Shown here one piece after another: positions 19,512-29,200 of a stretch of 64,000 nucleotides of DNA. A model generated the notes under the pieces. That model saw only the letters and a program-made list of their open reading frames with translations. It searched no databases and was not told the DNA's origin. How positions within the stretch are numbered: the stretch's first letter is position 1; each line of letters starts with the position of its first letter. The DNA comes from Fuerstiella sp. (lineage in GTDB: Bacteria; Planctomycetota; Planctomycetia; Planctomycetales; Planctomycetaceae). Where the stretch lies: contig JALHMY010000049.1 in NCBI GenBank assembly GCA_022843805.1, forward strand, positions 1 through 64,000, in the 5' to 3' direction. The position numbers and the translations under genes are program-made.

Positions 19512-20840
19512 ATGGTTGGCGCTGTGGCAAACGTGACTGAAGCGGATGTGGTTGTCATTGGCGGGGGTCCGGCAGGTTCCACCGTTTCAACTCTGCTCGC
19601 TCAGCAGGGCCTGAAGGTGGATCTGTTTGAACGTGAGAAGTTTCCCCGGTTTCACATTGGGGAATCCCTGATTCCTGAAACGTACTGGGTGCTGGAGCGG
19701 CTGAACATGCTGCCCAAAATGCGGGCCAGCAAGTTTGTGCACAAGCACAGCGTTCAGTTTGTCAGTGCCACCGGAAAACTGTCGGCTCCGTTCTACTTTT
19801 ACGACAACAAGCCGCATGAATGTTCGCAAACCTGGCAGGTCGTTCGAAGCGAATTCGATCACATGATGCTGAACAACGCCCGCGAACATGGCGTGAATGC
19901 TCAGGAAGAAGTGCGTGTGCTGGAGGTACTTTTCGAAGACAATCGCGCGGTTGGCGTGCGGATTCAGGAAAAAGGCGGTACTCAGCGAGAAGTCAGAACA
20001 AAGGTGGTCGTGGATGCGAGTGGTCAGAGCGGAATGCTGGCCAATCGTCTTAAGATGCGAGTCTGGGACCCCGTGCTGAACAAAGGTGCCATCTGGACGT
20101 ACTGGGAAAATGCCTATCGGGATACGGGACGTGACGAGGGCGCCACCGTCGTCATTCAGACTCCCAACAAGCAGGGCTGGTTCTGGAATATTCCGTTGCA
20201 TGACAATCGGGTCAGTCTGGGCGTGGTGGCTCCCTTTGAATACCTGTTTAAAGGTCGGGGGACTCATGAAGAAACATACATGGAAGAAGTGCAGAAGTGT
20301 CCGGCGGTCGTGGAGCGAATCAAAGACGCCAAACGTGTAACCGGCTATTTTGCGACAAAGGACTACTCGTATCGGTCCACAGAATGTGCTGGCGAGGGAT
20401 GGGTGACCATCGGTGATGCCTTTGGCTTCCTCGACCCTCTGTATTCATCCGGCGTTCTGCTGGCGCTCAAGGGTGGAGAAATGGCGGCTGACGCCATTGC
20501 GGAAGGCTTCAAAACAGGCGATCTTTCAGCGGCCCAGCTTGGAAAATGGGGTCCGGAAATGAATGAAGGCATCGACAGAATGCGACGCCTGGTATGTGAA
20601 TATTACGATGGGTTCAGCTTCGGCAAGTTTGTAAAGAACTATCCGGACCTGAAAGGCAAGGTGACCGATCTTCTGATTGGAGACCTGTTCACTGATAAAG
20701 TGGACGTCGTCTGGGAACCAATGGCATCGCTGTATGACAACGGGAAAACGCAGCCCCCGGACTGGTCGGAAGGCATGCCAACGGCGGAAACGTCGAGCAA
20801 AATGAATGAGCTGTTTGTGCCGGAAGGTGCACTGCCATAA
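19512..20840 (+). CDS. Flavin-dependent halogenase-like FAD oxidoreductase
   Basis: A 442-residue FAD protein. The dinucleotide fold is at residues 13-40 (VVVIGGGPAGSTVSTLLAQQG), IGESLIP follows near 49-55, and the second FAD motif is GDAFGFLDPLYSSGVLLALKGG. The sequence GWFWNIP (222-228) matches the WxWxIP signature of flavin-dependent halogenases, and Lys78 (KFVHKHSVQF) is at the position where halogenases have the catalytic lysine. The family also includes geranylgeranyl reductase-like and other oxidoreductases, so halogenation is only a hypothesis. GGAG lies about seven bases before the ATG. It stands as a single gene with its own terminator; no flavin reductase or biosynthetic cluster is nearby. 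Confidence 0.82.
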   Translation: MVGAVANVTEADVVVIGGGPAGSTVSTLLAQQGLKVDLFEREKFPRFHIGESLIPETYWVLERLNMLPKMRASKFVHKHSVQFVSATGKLSAPFYFYDNKPHECSQTWQVVRSEFDHMMLNNAREHGVNAQEEVRVLEVLFEDNRAVGVRIQEKGGTQREVRTKVVVDASGQSGMLANRLKMRVWDPVLNKGAIWTYWENAYRDTGRDEGATVVIQTPNKQGWFWNIPLHDNRVSLGVVAPFEYLFKGRGTHEETYMEEVQKCPAVVERIKDAKRVTGYFATKDYSYRSTECAGEGWVTIGDAFGFLDPLYSSGVLLALKGGEMAADAIAEGFKTGDLSAAQLGKWGPEMNEGIDRMRRLVCEYYDGFSFGKFVKNYPDLKGKVTDLLIGDLFTDKVDVVWEPMASLYDNGKTQPPDWSEGMPTAETSSKMNELFVPEGALP

Positions 20841-20877
20841 CGTCCGCACAATCAGGCAAACACAAAATCCGCACGAC

Positions 20878-20906
20878 AAAGCCCGGGGCATCGCTCCGGG
20901 CTTTTT
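20878..20906 (+). terminator. Rho-independent terminator
   Basis: AAAGCCCGG, a 9-nt loop, CCGGGCTTT running into TTTTT, 38 bases after the oxidoreductase stop. A textbook intrinsic terminator for that gene. Confidence 0.9.
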
Positions 20907-21106
20907 GCATATCCGTTCAGTCGACACACTTCTGGTTCGTGGACCTCTGGCCCGCTCACAGAAAACTGGATCTCTGAGAAGCCGCCGAAGACCTCGCCAA
21001 AACCTTCGGAATTCCAATTCCGTACCTGCTCCAGAAACCCGTTTTCGGCATCTCGGGCTCAGCGACTTGTTACACAATTCTCGCGTACGGATACAGGGTG
21101 ACAGAA

Positions 21107-21496
21107 CTATACATGAGCAGTGATCGCGCCAAGGTAACTGCAGTTGATGAAGAAGGCAAACACGGAAACAACGAGTGCCGCGAAGGACCACAGTCGATCT
21201 TTGTTCACAATCAAATACATACAGGTGAAACACGCAACAGCCAACCAGATTAACCCGAACCACGCAAACACGTGATAATCCGGCCATCTCCATATTACCA
21301 ATACCACATTGATGCAAATAAGGCTGCCGCCGAATCCGCTAATCGTTACTCCCTGGCCTTTGCTAAGCATGAGTCTGTCCATCTGGTCGCATCGCAGCTT
21401 CGTCGCCACAAGCGCAAACATTCTCTGCTTGATGAAGTATGCGGATTCTGACGGAAGCGGCTTTCGTTCGAGATTCAGTGTAACGACCCGGATCAC
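21107..21496 (-). CDS. Hypothetical small membrane protein
   Basis: A 129-residue frame beginning at GTG, with three likely membrane segments (GGSLICINVVLVIWRW; VFAWFGLIWLAVACFTCMYLIV; LWSFAALVVSVFAFFINCSYLG) and a basic N-terminal cytoplasmic part. No family was recognised. The regular alternation of hydrophobic and charged parts argues for a real gene, but there is no strong ribosome binding site at the GTG, and the ATG 25 codons inside is an alternative. Confidence 0.5.
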   Translation of the reverse strand: MIRVVTLNLERKPLPSESAYFIKQRMFALVATKLRCDQMDRLMLSKGQGVTISGFGGSLICINVVLVIWRWPDYHVFAWFGLIWLAVACFTCMYLIVNKDRLWSFAALVVSVFAFFINCSYLGAITAHV

Positions 21497-22431
21497 GGGG
21501 ACCGAGGAGTTGAGTGTGGGTTCAAGTTAGACTGCGCCGAGGTCTCCCGGTGAGCAGGGCTAATCTATTGTGTTTAGGATACGGTTTGCTTCCCCTGTTT
21601 GCCACCTGGTTTCCCGTGTTGGTGTCACAATCTTTCATCCATGCACAATTGAGGTCGCCCCCTCGCAGATCCGAACGTGCGCCGTTAACGCATCCGACTC
21701 CCAGCCGCTACTTATCCACCCCCTTGCGTCACCGCTCAATAATGCAGCAGCTTGCCAGAACGCGGCGAGAGATGTTGCCTTCCAGCGTGAATAAACCCTG
21801 GGCAGCATCCAGCAGATACAAAATTTAGGAGCTCATGTCGTTGACCGCCTGGAGGCCTCTCCCGGGCGATTCACCCTCAATATCGGTTCTGCGCGAAATG
21901 AAGTGCGTGGCTCGGAATCGTTGTTTAGACCGCTAATGAACGCTGATGAACGCTGATGATGGCTCATAGTTTCTGAGGTCCAGTCGCTGCTCGTCCTGAA
22001 GACCTCGTCGATCAATGACAGCCTGAGTGTCCAATACGGATGATGCCATTGTTACTTCACTTTTTTTGCATTCATGAGCGTTCATTGGCGTTGATCAGCG
22101 GTTGAAACTCATGTCTTCTGGCCGTTCCCTGTTTGGCTGACGCTGAGGTCCGGACATGGAGATCCCTCGCTGTTTCATTTGCTTCGTCCCGGGTCTCGCA
22201 ATTCATTTCGCGCGGAACCTCAATACCGTTCTATGTGCGCTTCAACGAGCCACTTCGGCGGGATTCACTCCCGCTTGTCGTCAAACCTTTTCCAGTCCGC
22301 ACGGGTCTGACCTTCTCGCACAGACCCACAGATCTGTCTACCGCAGTCCGTTGTCGAGTGCCTTGCTGCAGTGAAAGTTGGTTGGAGTGTCAGGGCAAGT
22401 CTGCCACGCAAGGGAAAGCCTATGGAGTTCT
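21497..22431. other. Gene-poor stretch
   Basis: No supported gene in about 930 bases. It contains the inverted pair of GAACGCTGATGA repeats at 21928-22106. The remaining open frames are short and have no recognisable features. Confidence 0.4.
21928..22106. repeat. Inverted pair of GAACGCTGATGA-type repeats
   Basis: At 21928-21962 the unit GAACGCTGATGA occurs twice in tandem after CCGCTAAT. At about 22071-22106 the reverse complement of a related unit occurs (TTCATGAGCGTTC, then GGCGTTGATCAGCGG). Together they form an imperfect inverted repeat of about 33 bp enclosing about 110 bases. Such GAACGCTAATGA-like units are dispersed in planctomycete genomes. Confidence 0.6.
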
Positions 22432-22722
22432 TCAATCCCTGGGCTCATCGGGCCACTGAATCCGGATACCGCTTTTGAAAGAGCCATGCCGAAGTGCATA
22501 AATGATCCGATGTCGCCCGGCACAGATCGTTCGTGCGAGAGAGGCGACCGTGATCGAGATCAGGCACAAATGAAGCATTGGAGTGTAGAACGGAACATTC
22601 GCAAAGAGCGGCAGAACACATAGCAACGTCAGCGTTGACCAAATCCACGTCATGCAGACAGGAATCTGAACAACCGGGAAAGGGCACTCATCCGTTACGG
22701 AAGCATTTGGGCCAGGCGTCAT
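22432..22722 (-). CDS. Possible small membrane protein
   Basis: A 96-residue frame from the ATG at 22722 (AGGT about eight bases upstream). It has two adjacent hydrophobic segments (VCMTWIWSTLTLLCVLPLFA and MLHLCLISITVASLA) and a basic tail. The open frame extends to 22914 without features. No family recognised. It lies in a gene-poor region beside other small predicted membrane frames, so it may be a decayed gene. Confidence 0.3.
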   Translation of the reverse strand: MTPGPNASVTDECPFPVVQIPVCMTWIWSTLTLLCVLPLFANVPFYTPMLHLCLISITVASLARTICAGRHRIIYALRHGSFKSGIRIQWPDEPRD

Positions 22723-22898
22723 GCGAAGTACCTGCGAATCGTGAAGACGGAGGTTGTGTGGTTTGGCAACAGATGTGATTTGTTCAGCGGTGTAACGAAT
22801 TGCGATCGATGCGCCTGTCGATTCGCCGACGCATCGATCGTGTGTTGAACTTTTCCGCTTTGTGGATTGTGTGCAAGGGGGCTGGTGATGGTGATCGG

Positions 22899-23213
22899 CC
22901 CTATACGGAATCAATCACGAGCACTCGGCGGTGGCTGGCAGTTTACTGGCGGCGGCTGGGGTTGTCACCCGGAGACTGGGACTGAGTAAAGATTCGGTCG
23001 CGACGACGATGCTGTCTGTACAGTCGCCGCAGGACGACTCGCAACGATCATGCCGCGTTCGGACGTGACATCCATGCCCGCCGACAGCAGGAGTACGCGC
23101 ATCCGTCGGGCTGGGCGCAGCAGGGCAGGGTCCGCTGCTCAGGTCAGTCGAGCACGGATTGAAGATAAGGCAGGTTGTCGATTTCCGTTCAGCCATCTCG
23201 GCACCAATACCAC
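22899..23213. repeat. About 315-bp dispersed repeat, copy A
   Basis: Starts CCCTATACGGAATCA and ends CTCGGCACCAATACC. It aligns along its length with 24858-25174 (copy B) and over its second half with 53290-53453 (copy C). Landmarks shared are CACTCGGCGGTGGCTG, GAGTAAAGATTCGGTCGCG, GTCGCCGCAGGACGACTC and GTCCGCTGCTCAGG. No coherent protein is encoded in any frame across the copies. Confidence 0.75.
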
Positions 23214-23324
23214 TGCGGGCGATGTCCACAGTCTTCTCCTGGACTGTGGCAGCCTGCTGCCGCTTTCGAGTCCACAGCCTGCTGTGGACAACCACTTGCA
23301 ACCTGAACATCGCGCGCACAAGGC

Positions 23325-23765
23325 GAGCAGGACTTCCGGCCCCAACCGACCATGCGTCGGTTGAGCCACGGTTTGAAAACTACAAGCATGGTGGATCAGT
23401 CGTTTGAAGTCATTGCGCTGAGCCGGGGTAGTGTAGTTTCCAAACCTGGGCTACATCGGCACGAGGCCGATGGGGGCCATAGCGCTTGGGGCTGGTCTGC
23501 TTTGTAGTATCCAAACCCGTTCACCGCTGGCACGAGGCCAGCGGGGTCTTAGGCCCCAACCGACCCCGCGTCGGTTGAGCCACGGTTTGATAACTGCAGG
23601 CGTGGTGGATCAGTCGTCTGAAGTCATTGCGTTGAGCCGGGGAAGTGTAGTTGTCAAACCTGGGCTCTATCGGCACGAGGCCGATGGGGGCCGATAAATA
23701 ATTCCCCAACAGCTGTAGTTTCCAAACCTGGGCTCAACCGGCGTGAAGCCGGTTGGGGCCGGGCA
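23325..23765. repeat. Array of GGCCCCAACCG/CAAACCTGGGCT hairpin units
   Basis: Five or more related units alternate in orientation. One form begins GGCCCCAACCGAC, has GCGTCGGTTGAGCCACGG and ends TTTGAAAACTACA. The other begins GTAGTTTCCAAACCTGGGCT and ends with a CCGGC...GCCGG hairpin and GGGGCC. They lie near 23339, 23430, 23552, 23648 and 23715. Single units recur at 25186, 25280, 39900, 44652 and 53460. This is a dispersed palindromic family, not a CRISPR array: there are no regular unique spacers. Confidence 0.75.
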
Positions 23766-24016
23766 AGCCAGCATGCTGACGTCGATGGGTGTTTCCGACC
23801 GTCAGCGCCGATTGCTTTTCCTTTTACGCGCTCGCGAACTGCGATCCATTGACCGCCCTGATTTTACCGGGCTTCCTGAACAAAGCCCTTGATCTTCGGC
23901 TTGACGCCTTCTCGTCCGCCGCCGCCAACCACGATCAACGCCCCTCGATCATTCCACGCTCACAATCCGCCAGCGCGAGGTCAAAGGCTTATTTGTTATC
24001 CGACGTACTTCGATGT
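23766..24016. other. Repeat-derived intergenic stretch
   Basis: The first 120 bases (starting CAGCATGCTGACGTCGATGGG) match 25333-25451 closely, so the duplicated block continues past the hairpin units up to the toxin gene. No gene was recognised. Confidence 0.5.
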
Positions 24017-24412
24017 TCAGGTTGTGTTCGCTATGTGCGTACGAATCCAGTCTGCCATCTGACAGACGTCGATCTTACGTTCGGACAGATTCATGATCGC
24101 ATGGTATTTTTCTTCGCTCGATGCGATAAGATTTTGACCGTTGAGTAACAGAAAAGTTCTGCAGACAACGAGAGCAGTTCTTTTGTTGCCGTCAATGAAA
24201 ACCTGATTGCACGCGATGGCGAACGCATACTGCGCCGCCAGCGCGGCTATGTCAGGTTTTGGATTTCCGTAAGCAAACAAATTTCGTGGACTGGCAAGGG
24301 CGGATTCCAGTCCGTTGCGATCCCGCAGACCGTCTCGTCCTCCATGTTCTGCCAGTTGTGCAGCATGGATTGCTAAAACGACGTCTAACCTAATCCACTG
24401 GGGTTCGATCAT
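24017..24412 (-). CDS. Doc-family toxin (Fic fold)
   Basis: A 131-residue death-on-curing family protein. Doc toxins phosphorylate EF-Tu and stop translation. The family pattern is clear: LDVVLAIHAAQLAEHGG, GLRDRNGLESALASPRNLFAYG, AALAAQYAFAIACNQVFIDGNKRTAL and FLLLNGQNL. The Fic motif is normally HxFxDGNKR; here the first position is Gln (NQVFIDGNKR, codon CAG), so the residue that acts as general base is missing. The toxin may be inactive or altered. Its ATG overlaps the stop of the AbrB-like antitoxin gene, a standard antitoxin-first operon. It lies inside a repeat-rich island. Confidence 0.9.
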   Translation of the reverse strand: MIEPQWIRLDVVLAIHAAQLAEHGGRDGLRDRNGLESALASPRNLFAYGNPKPDIAALAAQYAFAIACNQVFIDGNKRTALVVCRTFLLLNGQNLIASSEEKYHAIMNLSERKIDVCQMADWIRTHIANTT

Positions 24413-24633
24413 TTCGAGAGCGCCCTAAGTGCGTCGCGATCTTCGCGCATCACCATTTTGGCAACGTCCATTTGCTGCTGGAATTCAGGATCGTAGGGAG
24501 TCAGACGGATGCCATCGACCGTCTCCTGGACAAAAAGAGTATCACCCCTGGACACCCGCAAACGTGCAATCAACTCTTTCGGAAGAACCAGCCCCAACGA
24601 ATTGCCGACATTCCGAATTTTGATTGTGATCAT
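24409..24633 (-). CDS. AbrB/MazE-type antitoxin
   Basis: A 74-residue SpoVT/AbrB-fold protein. The N-terminal swapped-hairpin DNA-binding domain reads TIKIRNVGNSLGLVLPKELIARLRVSRGDTLFV, followed by a C-terminal toxin-binding tail. Such antitoxins neutralise Doc-type toxins and repress their own operon. AGGAG lies seven bases before the ATG, and the stop overlaps the toxin ATG by four bases. A short GGTATACAC/GTGTATACC palindromic core lies about 50-60 bases upstream (near 24685) and could be an operator, unproven. Confidence 0.9.
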   Translation of the reverse strand: MITIKIRNVGNSLGLVLPKELIARLRVSRGDTLFVQETVDGIRLTPYDPEFQQQMDVAKMVMREDRDALRALSK

Positions 24634-24857
24634 CGCGACGCTCCTGTGTATTTACACCCGTTACAACCTTTGTTGACACAATGGTATACACTAAGGATCG
24701 GCGAGTGAAGCGAGAAAATGGAGGGTTTCGAGCAGTTTGGGGTGGGGTTTCGAACAAGAATCCCACGCAAAGCGACTGCGAAGAGGTCGAAATGGAGCAG
24801 AAACGGGCGAGAAAAATTGTCGGATAACGAATTGCCATCCATGCGTTTGGCGATTAG
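24634..24857. other. Promoter side of the toxin-antitoxin operon
   Basis: No gene. It includes the GTATAC palindrome near 24683-24690 and an AT-rich segment expected to hold the operon promoter. Confidence 0.35.
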
Positions 24858-25174
24858 CCCTATGCGGAATCAGTCACGGGCACTCGGCGGTGGCTGACAG
24901 TTTACCGGCGGCGGCTGGAGCTGTCCCCCGGAAACTGGGACCGAGTAAAGATTCGGTCGCGCCGACGATGCTGTCTGTGCTGTCGCCGCAGGACGACTCC
25001 GGATGATCAGGCAACGTTCGGGTACGACATCCATGACCTTTGACAACAGGAGAGCGATCAAACGGCGGACTGGGCGCAGCAGGGCATGGTCCGCTGCTCA
25101 GGAGACTCGAGCACGGGCTTGAAGATGAGGGATGTTGTCGATTGCGGTTCAGCCACCTCGGCAACGGCACCACG
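24858..25174. repeat. About 315-bp dispersed repeat, copy B
   Basis: Starts CCCTATGCGGAATCA and ends CTCGGCAACGGCACC. Pairs with copy A at 22899-23213 in the same orientation. The two copies bracket the toxin-antitoxin genes. Confidence 0.75.
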
Positions 25175-25179
25175 CAAGG

Positions 25180-25451
25180 CCTCCGGCCCCAACCGACCCC
25201 GCGTCGGTTGAGCCACGGTTTGAAAACTACAGGCGGGGTGGATCAGGCGTCTGAAGTCATTGCGTTGAGCCGGCGTAGCGTAGTTTTCAAACCTGGGCTC
25301 AACCGGCGTGAAGCCGGTTGGGGCCGGGCAAGCCAGCATGCTGATGTCGATGGGCGCTTCCGACTGTCAGTGCCGATGTCTTTTCCCTATATGGGCTCGC
25401 GAGCCGCGATCCATTGACTGTCCTGATTTCATCGGGCTTCCTGAACAAAGC
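25180..25451. repeat. Hairpin units and duplicated tail, second block
   Basis: GGCCCCAACCGACCCCGCG unit at about 25189, the opposite unit at about 25280-25326 (CAAACCTGGGCTCAACCGG), then a segment matching 23755-23887 up to GGGCTTCCTGAACAAAG. With copy B this makes a duplicated block of almost 600 bases related to 22899-23887. Confidence 0.7.
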
Positions 25452-25499
25452 CGTTTCGAAACCCTTCGGCCTGACGCGATCGCGAATGCAACCGCGAAG

Positions 25500-25574
25500 C
25501 ACGCATTCCACTGCCGACTCAATCGAGAGCCGATAAACATCGAGTCGTTCATGATCGAAGGTTGGTTCTGCCAT
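25500..25574 (-). pseudogene. Four-helix-bundle (S23-type) protein remnant
   Basis: From an ATG at 25574 the minus strand reads MAEPTFDHERLDVYRLSIESA, the conserved N-terminus of the four-helix-bundle family once called S23 ribosomal proteins (normally about 120 residues). After about 25 codons the similarity stops and the frame runs into the dispersed repeat. Truncated and probably non-functional. Confidence 0.5.
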
Positions 25575-25585
25575 CACGATCCTTT

Positions 25586-25634
25586 CGAGTACGAGTACGA
25601 GTACGAGTACCGTTGCACTGAGTACGAGTACGAC
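25586..25634. repeat. GAGTAC hexanucleotide tandem repeat
   Basis: CGAGTA repeats four times from 25586 to 25610, then after a 10-base break GAGTACGAGTACGAC to 25634. On the minus strand this is a GTACTC repeat just upstream of the four-helix-bundle remnant's start. It is prone to slippage. Confidence 0.85.
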
Positions 25635-25814
25635 TGCAGTGCAGAACGCTGGCGGTAACGGGGACGCCGCCACAAGACTATGATTTCAAAACCCGCTTCC
25701 GCGAGACCTGGAGTCTCCATCTCTCCCAGGAATCGCTTTCAGCAACCAAACAAAGCTCCCGCGAGATCGCCCATTGATTCATTGAGACGCAAGCGGTGGG
25801 CGAACTACCAGGGC

Positions 25815-25964
25815 TCAGCGACCGCGTTGCTGCGCGCGTATAGCGTATGCAATCGGAACGAGCATGATGGTCAGCGAGCCAAACACTGGAAACAGCATAA
25901 CGGCGGCAAATGTGAGCGGACAAAGGACAGCTAAGAGCACAACACCAAAACGTGAATCAGACAT
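25815..25964 (-). CDS. Possible small membrane protein
   Basis: A 49-residue frame on the minus strand: MSDSRFGVVLLAVLCPLTF, then AAVMLFPVFGSLTIMLVPIAYA and a basic tail IRAQQRGR. It has two hydrophobic helices joined by a tight turn with a positive C-terminus, as in many small inner-membrane proteins. There is no clear ribosome binding site and no family recognised, so it remains a weak call. Confidence 0.3.
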   Translation of the reverse strand: MSDSRFGVVLLAVLCPLTFAAVMLFPVFGSLTIMLVPIAYAIRAQQRGR

Positions 25965-26274
25965 GGGGTTGGTCTTCGCTGGCTCTGGTGTTGGAAACTC
26001 GGGCGATGAGATGGCGAACGATTTTTGACAGAAAAGTGGTTCCGTTCCCTATGCGTTGCCTGGTACCAATGCAGCGGCAATTTGAAAAGACCCACTCGCT
26101 TCACCTGAGCAAAATCGCGGCAGGCAGTGCGTAGATTTTCTCGGGATCATCTTTGAACCGCGTGACTTAATGCAGAATTCCGGAGGCTCTGCAAACTGGA
26201 CTGGCTCTCCGATAGTGGTTAGCTTCCAGTCTCCAGGCCGGCAACGGCCGACATCCGCTGGAAGAGAACTTCTT

Positions 26275-29200
26275 ATGACAACTCGGCTTCAATTCTTCTG
26301 TTTTCACATGCACTTCACCGGCCTTCACTTTTGCCTGCGGACGGGGGGTTTGGCAAGGGCATGGTCATGCGTCCCCATTTTTTTTGGGATCCTGTTTCTG
26401 TGTGGAGTATCGCCAACAGGGCTGCAGGCGGATGACTCAAAGCCTGATGGAACTCAGGCGGCGACAGCGGCAATGGCCGCGTTTCGTCTGCCAGAAGGTT
26501 TCCGAGTCGAGCTGTTTGCGGCGGAACCCATGCTTACAAATCCTATCGCCTTTTGTCTGGACGAACAGGGTCGCGTGTTTGTTGCCGAAGATCATCGATT
26601 TCTGGAAGGAACTCCGGAAAACCGCTCGCACAACTTCTTACTGGATGACGATCTGCAGGTCAAAACGCTGGACGACCGGGTGGCCATGCAGAAGAAATGG
26701 GCGGACCGGTTCGAGGGCGGGAGTGCATGGTTTACACAGAAATCCGACATCATCCGGCAGCTTGTTGACAGTGATGGCGACGGCCGAGCCGACATTTCGA
26801 CCGTGTTCGCCGATGGTTTTGATGGTCCGCTTGACGGACTGGGATCGGGTTTGATCGCTCGGGACGGCAAAGTCTGGTACACGTGCATTCCCAGTCTGTG
26901 GCAGCTGAGTGATAACGATAATGATGGCCGCGCCGACAGCAGAACCGCGTTGCTGGAAGGTTTTGGAGTGAATGCGGCGTTCTATGGGCACGACCTGCAT
27001 GGGCTGGTCTGGGGCGTTGATGGCAGACTCTACTTTTCTGTCGGCGATCGTGGCGCCCATGTGGTCACGAAGGAGGGAGTGACGATTTCCAATCCCAGAC
27101 GCGGAGCCGTCTATCGCTGTAATCCGGACGGGACGGAGATGGAACGGATTCACCAGGGACTGCGTAACCCGCAGGAACTCGCTGTTGATCAGTACGGCAA
27201 TCTGTTTGCCGATGACAACAATTGTGACAAAGGGGATGATTCGCGTCTGGTGTATATTGTGCCGGGCGGTGACAGCGGCTGGAACATGGCCTACCAGCAC
27301 ATCCCTGAACCCTATCTGACTGGTCCGTGGCACGCCGAAGCCATCTGGCATTTGTCACATGAACTGCAGCCCGCATACGTCGTTCCACCCGTTGGAAAGA
27401 TTGGTGCGGGTCCATCGGGTTTCGTATTTTCTTCGGGAACCAGTCTGCCCGCCAGATATCGCAATCATTTCTTTTACTGCAACTTTACGGGTAATGGCGG
27501 AGTTGAATCGTTCGCGCTGCAGCCTGAAGGGGCAGGATTTACGATTGTCGACCATCATGACTTCTGCAAGCCGATCATGGCCAGTGATGTCGACTTCGGA
27601 TACGACGGAAAAATGTATCTGTCAGACTATCCCACGAATCCCTTTGACCGAACAACATCGGGCGGACGGATCTATACGGTTTTCGACCCGACTCGAGTGG
27701 ATGACCCGATTGTCGTCGAAACACGCCGGCTGTTTCAACAGGGATTCGAACATCGCGGTGCGAACGAACTGGTGACTCTGCTGCATCACGACGACATGCG
27801 AGTTCGCCTGCGGGCACAGTTTGCGATGGCAGCCCGTGGCATTGAATCGGCTGGCAACCTGACGGCCATTGCGAACACTGATTCCAGCCAGCTGGCTCGC
27901 CTGCACGCCATTTGGGGGCTCGGCCAGATCGGCCGAAGTCACCCTGAGGTTCTTTCGCCAGTCATTTTACTTCTAAGCGATGGCGACAGTGAAGTGCGTG
28001 CTCAGGCGGCCCGAGTGCTGGGCGAATCACGGCATCTGGCGTTTGGCGACGCTCTCATTCCGCTGCTTGCCGATGAATCGCAGAGAGTACGGTTCTTCGC
28101 GGCGATCGCTTTGGGTTCACTTCGCCATCGAAGTGCGGCTGAGCACATCATCACAATGCTTCGCGACAATGACGGGCGGGACAGGCAGCTTGCACATGCC
28201 GGCGTTGCAGCTCTTGAACTGATCGGGGATTCCGATTTGGTTCAGAAATACGCGAGTGACACATCAATGGCCGTGAGAATGGCCGTGCTTCTGGTGCAGC
28301 GTCGACTGGCCGATGACCGTATTATTCAGTTTCTGGACGATGCCGAACTGAAAATTGTCACTGAAGCTGCTCGTGCCATCAACGATCTGCCGATGACAGC
28401 CGGCCGAGAAAAACTGGCGAGCCTTGCCGAACGTTATCAGAACGCATCCGGTGATGAAGTGGTGCCGCTGCTTCGCCGGATTGTGAACGCCAACCTGCAA
28501 CTCGGTGGTCGTTCCAATGCGGAAGCGGTGATCGCTGTTGCAATCAGTGAGTCGCTGCCGCTGGTCGCCCGTCGTGAAGCGATCGCCGCACTGGCTGCCT
28601 GGCAGGGATCAACAACACGTGATCGAGTCACGGGTTTCTGGCAGCCGATTGAATCGCGTGACGGGACTGTAGTGCGTGAGGCTGTTCAGCAGGCTGCAGC
28701 CAGACTGCTGTCGGTTTCGCCCGATGAACTGCACGCGGATATCACTGGCCTGCTGGTGACACTCAAAGTGGAAACCGACGACCGCCTGTTCGCTGAATGG
28801 GCCATTGATGCGAATCGGACTTCCTCTGTTCGCATCGCCGCTCTGCGGCTGCTGAACAGCCGAAAGTTTAAAGGGCTGCCAGCCATCATTGATACGCTGC
28901 TCGCAACGAACAGTGCGGAACTTCGGGCCGAGGCACGGGATCTGCTGGCCGACCACAACCCCGATCGAGCAAACTCTCTCGTAACACAATTGCTGGAAGA
29001 TCAGGATGCCGACGTGAGAGAGAAGCAGCGAGCGTTTGCGACGCTGGCCCGGATCAAATCCCCGGAAGCCGGGAAGATCCTCGATCAGTGGGCCGTGCGG
29101 CTGCGACAACGTCAGGTACCGATCCCTCTGCAGCTCGATCTGATCGATGCTCTGACTGCGGCGACATCAGCATCGCGCCAGGCTGCACTGAGCGAATTCA

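Noticed and set aside
23325-23765. Possible CRISPR array
   Set aside because: Repeats alternate in orientation, vary in length and have no regular unique spacers; no cas genes nearby.
25680-25934. 84-codon plus-strand frame
   Set aside because: No ribosome binding site or domain; the opposite strand has a better small membrane protein candidate.
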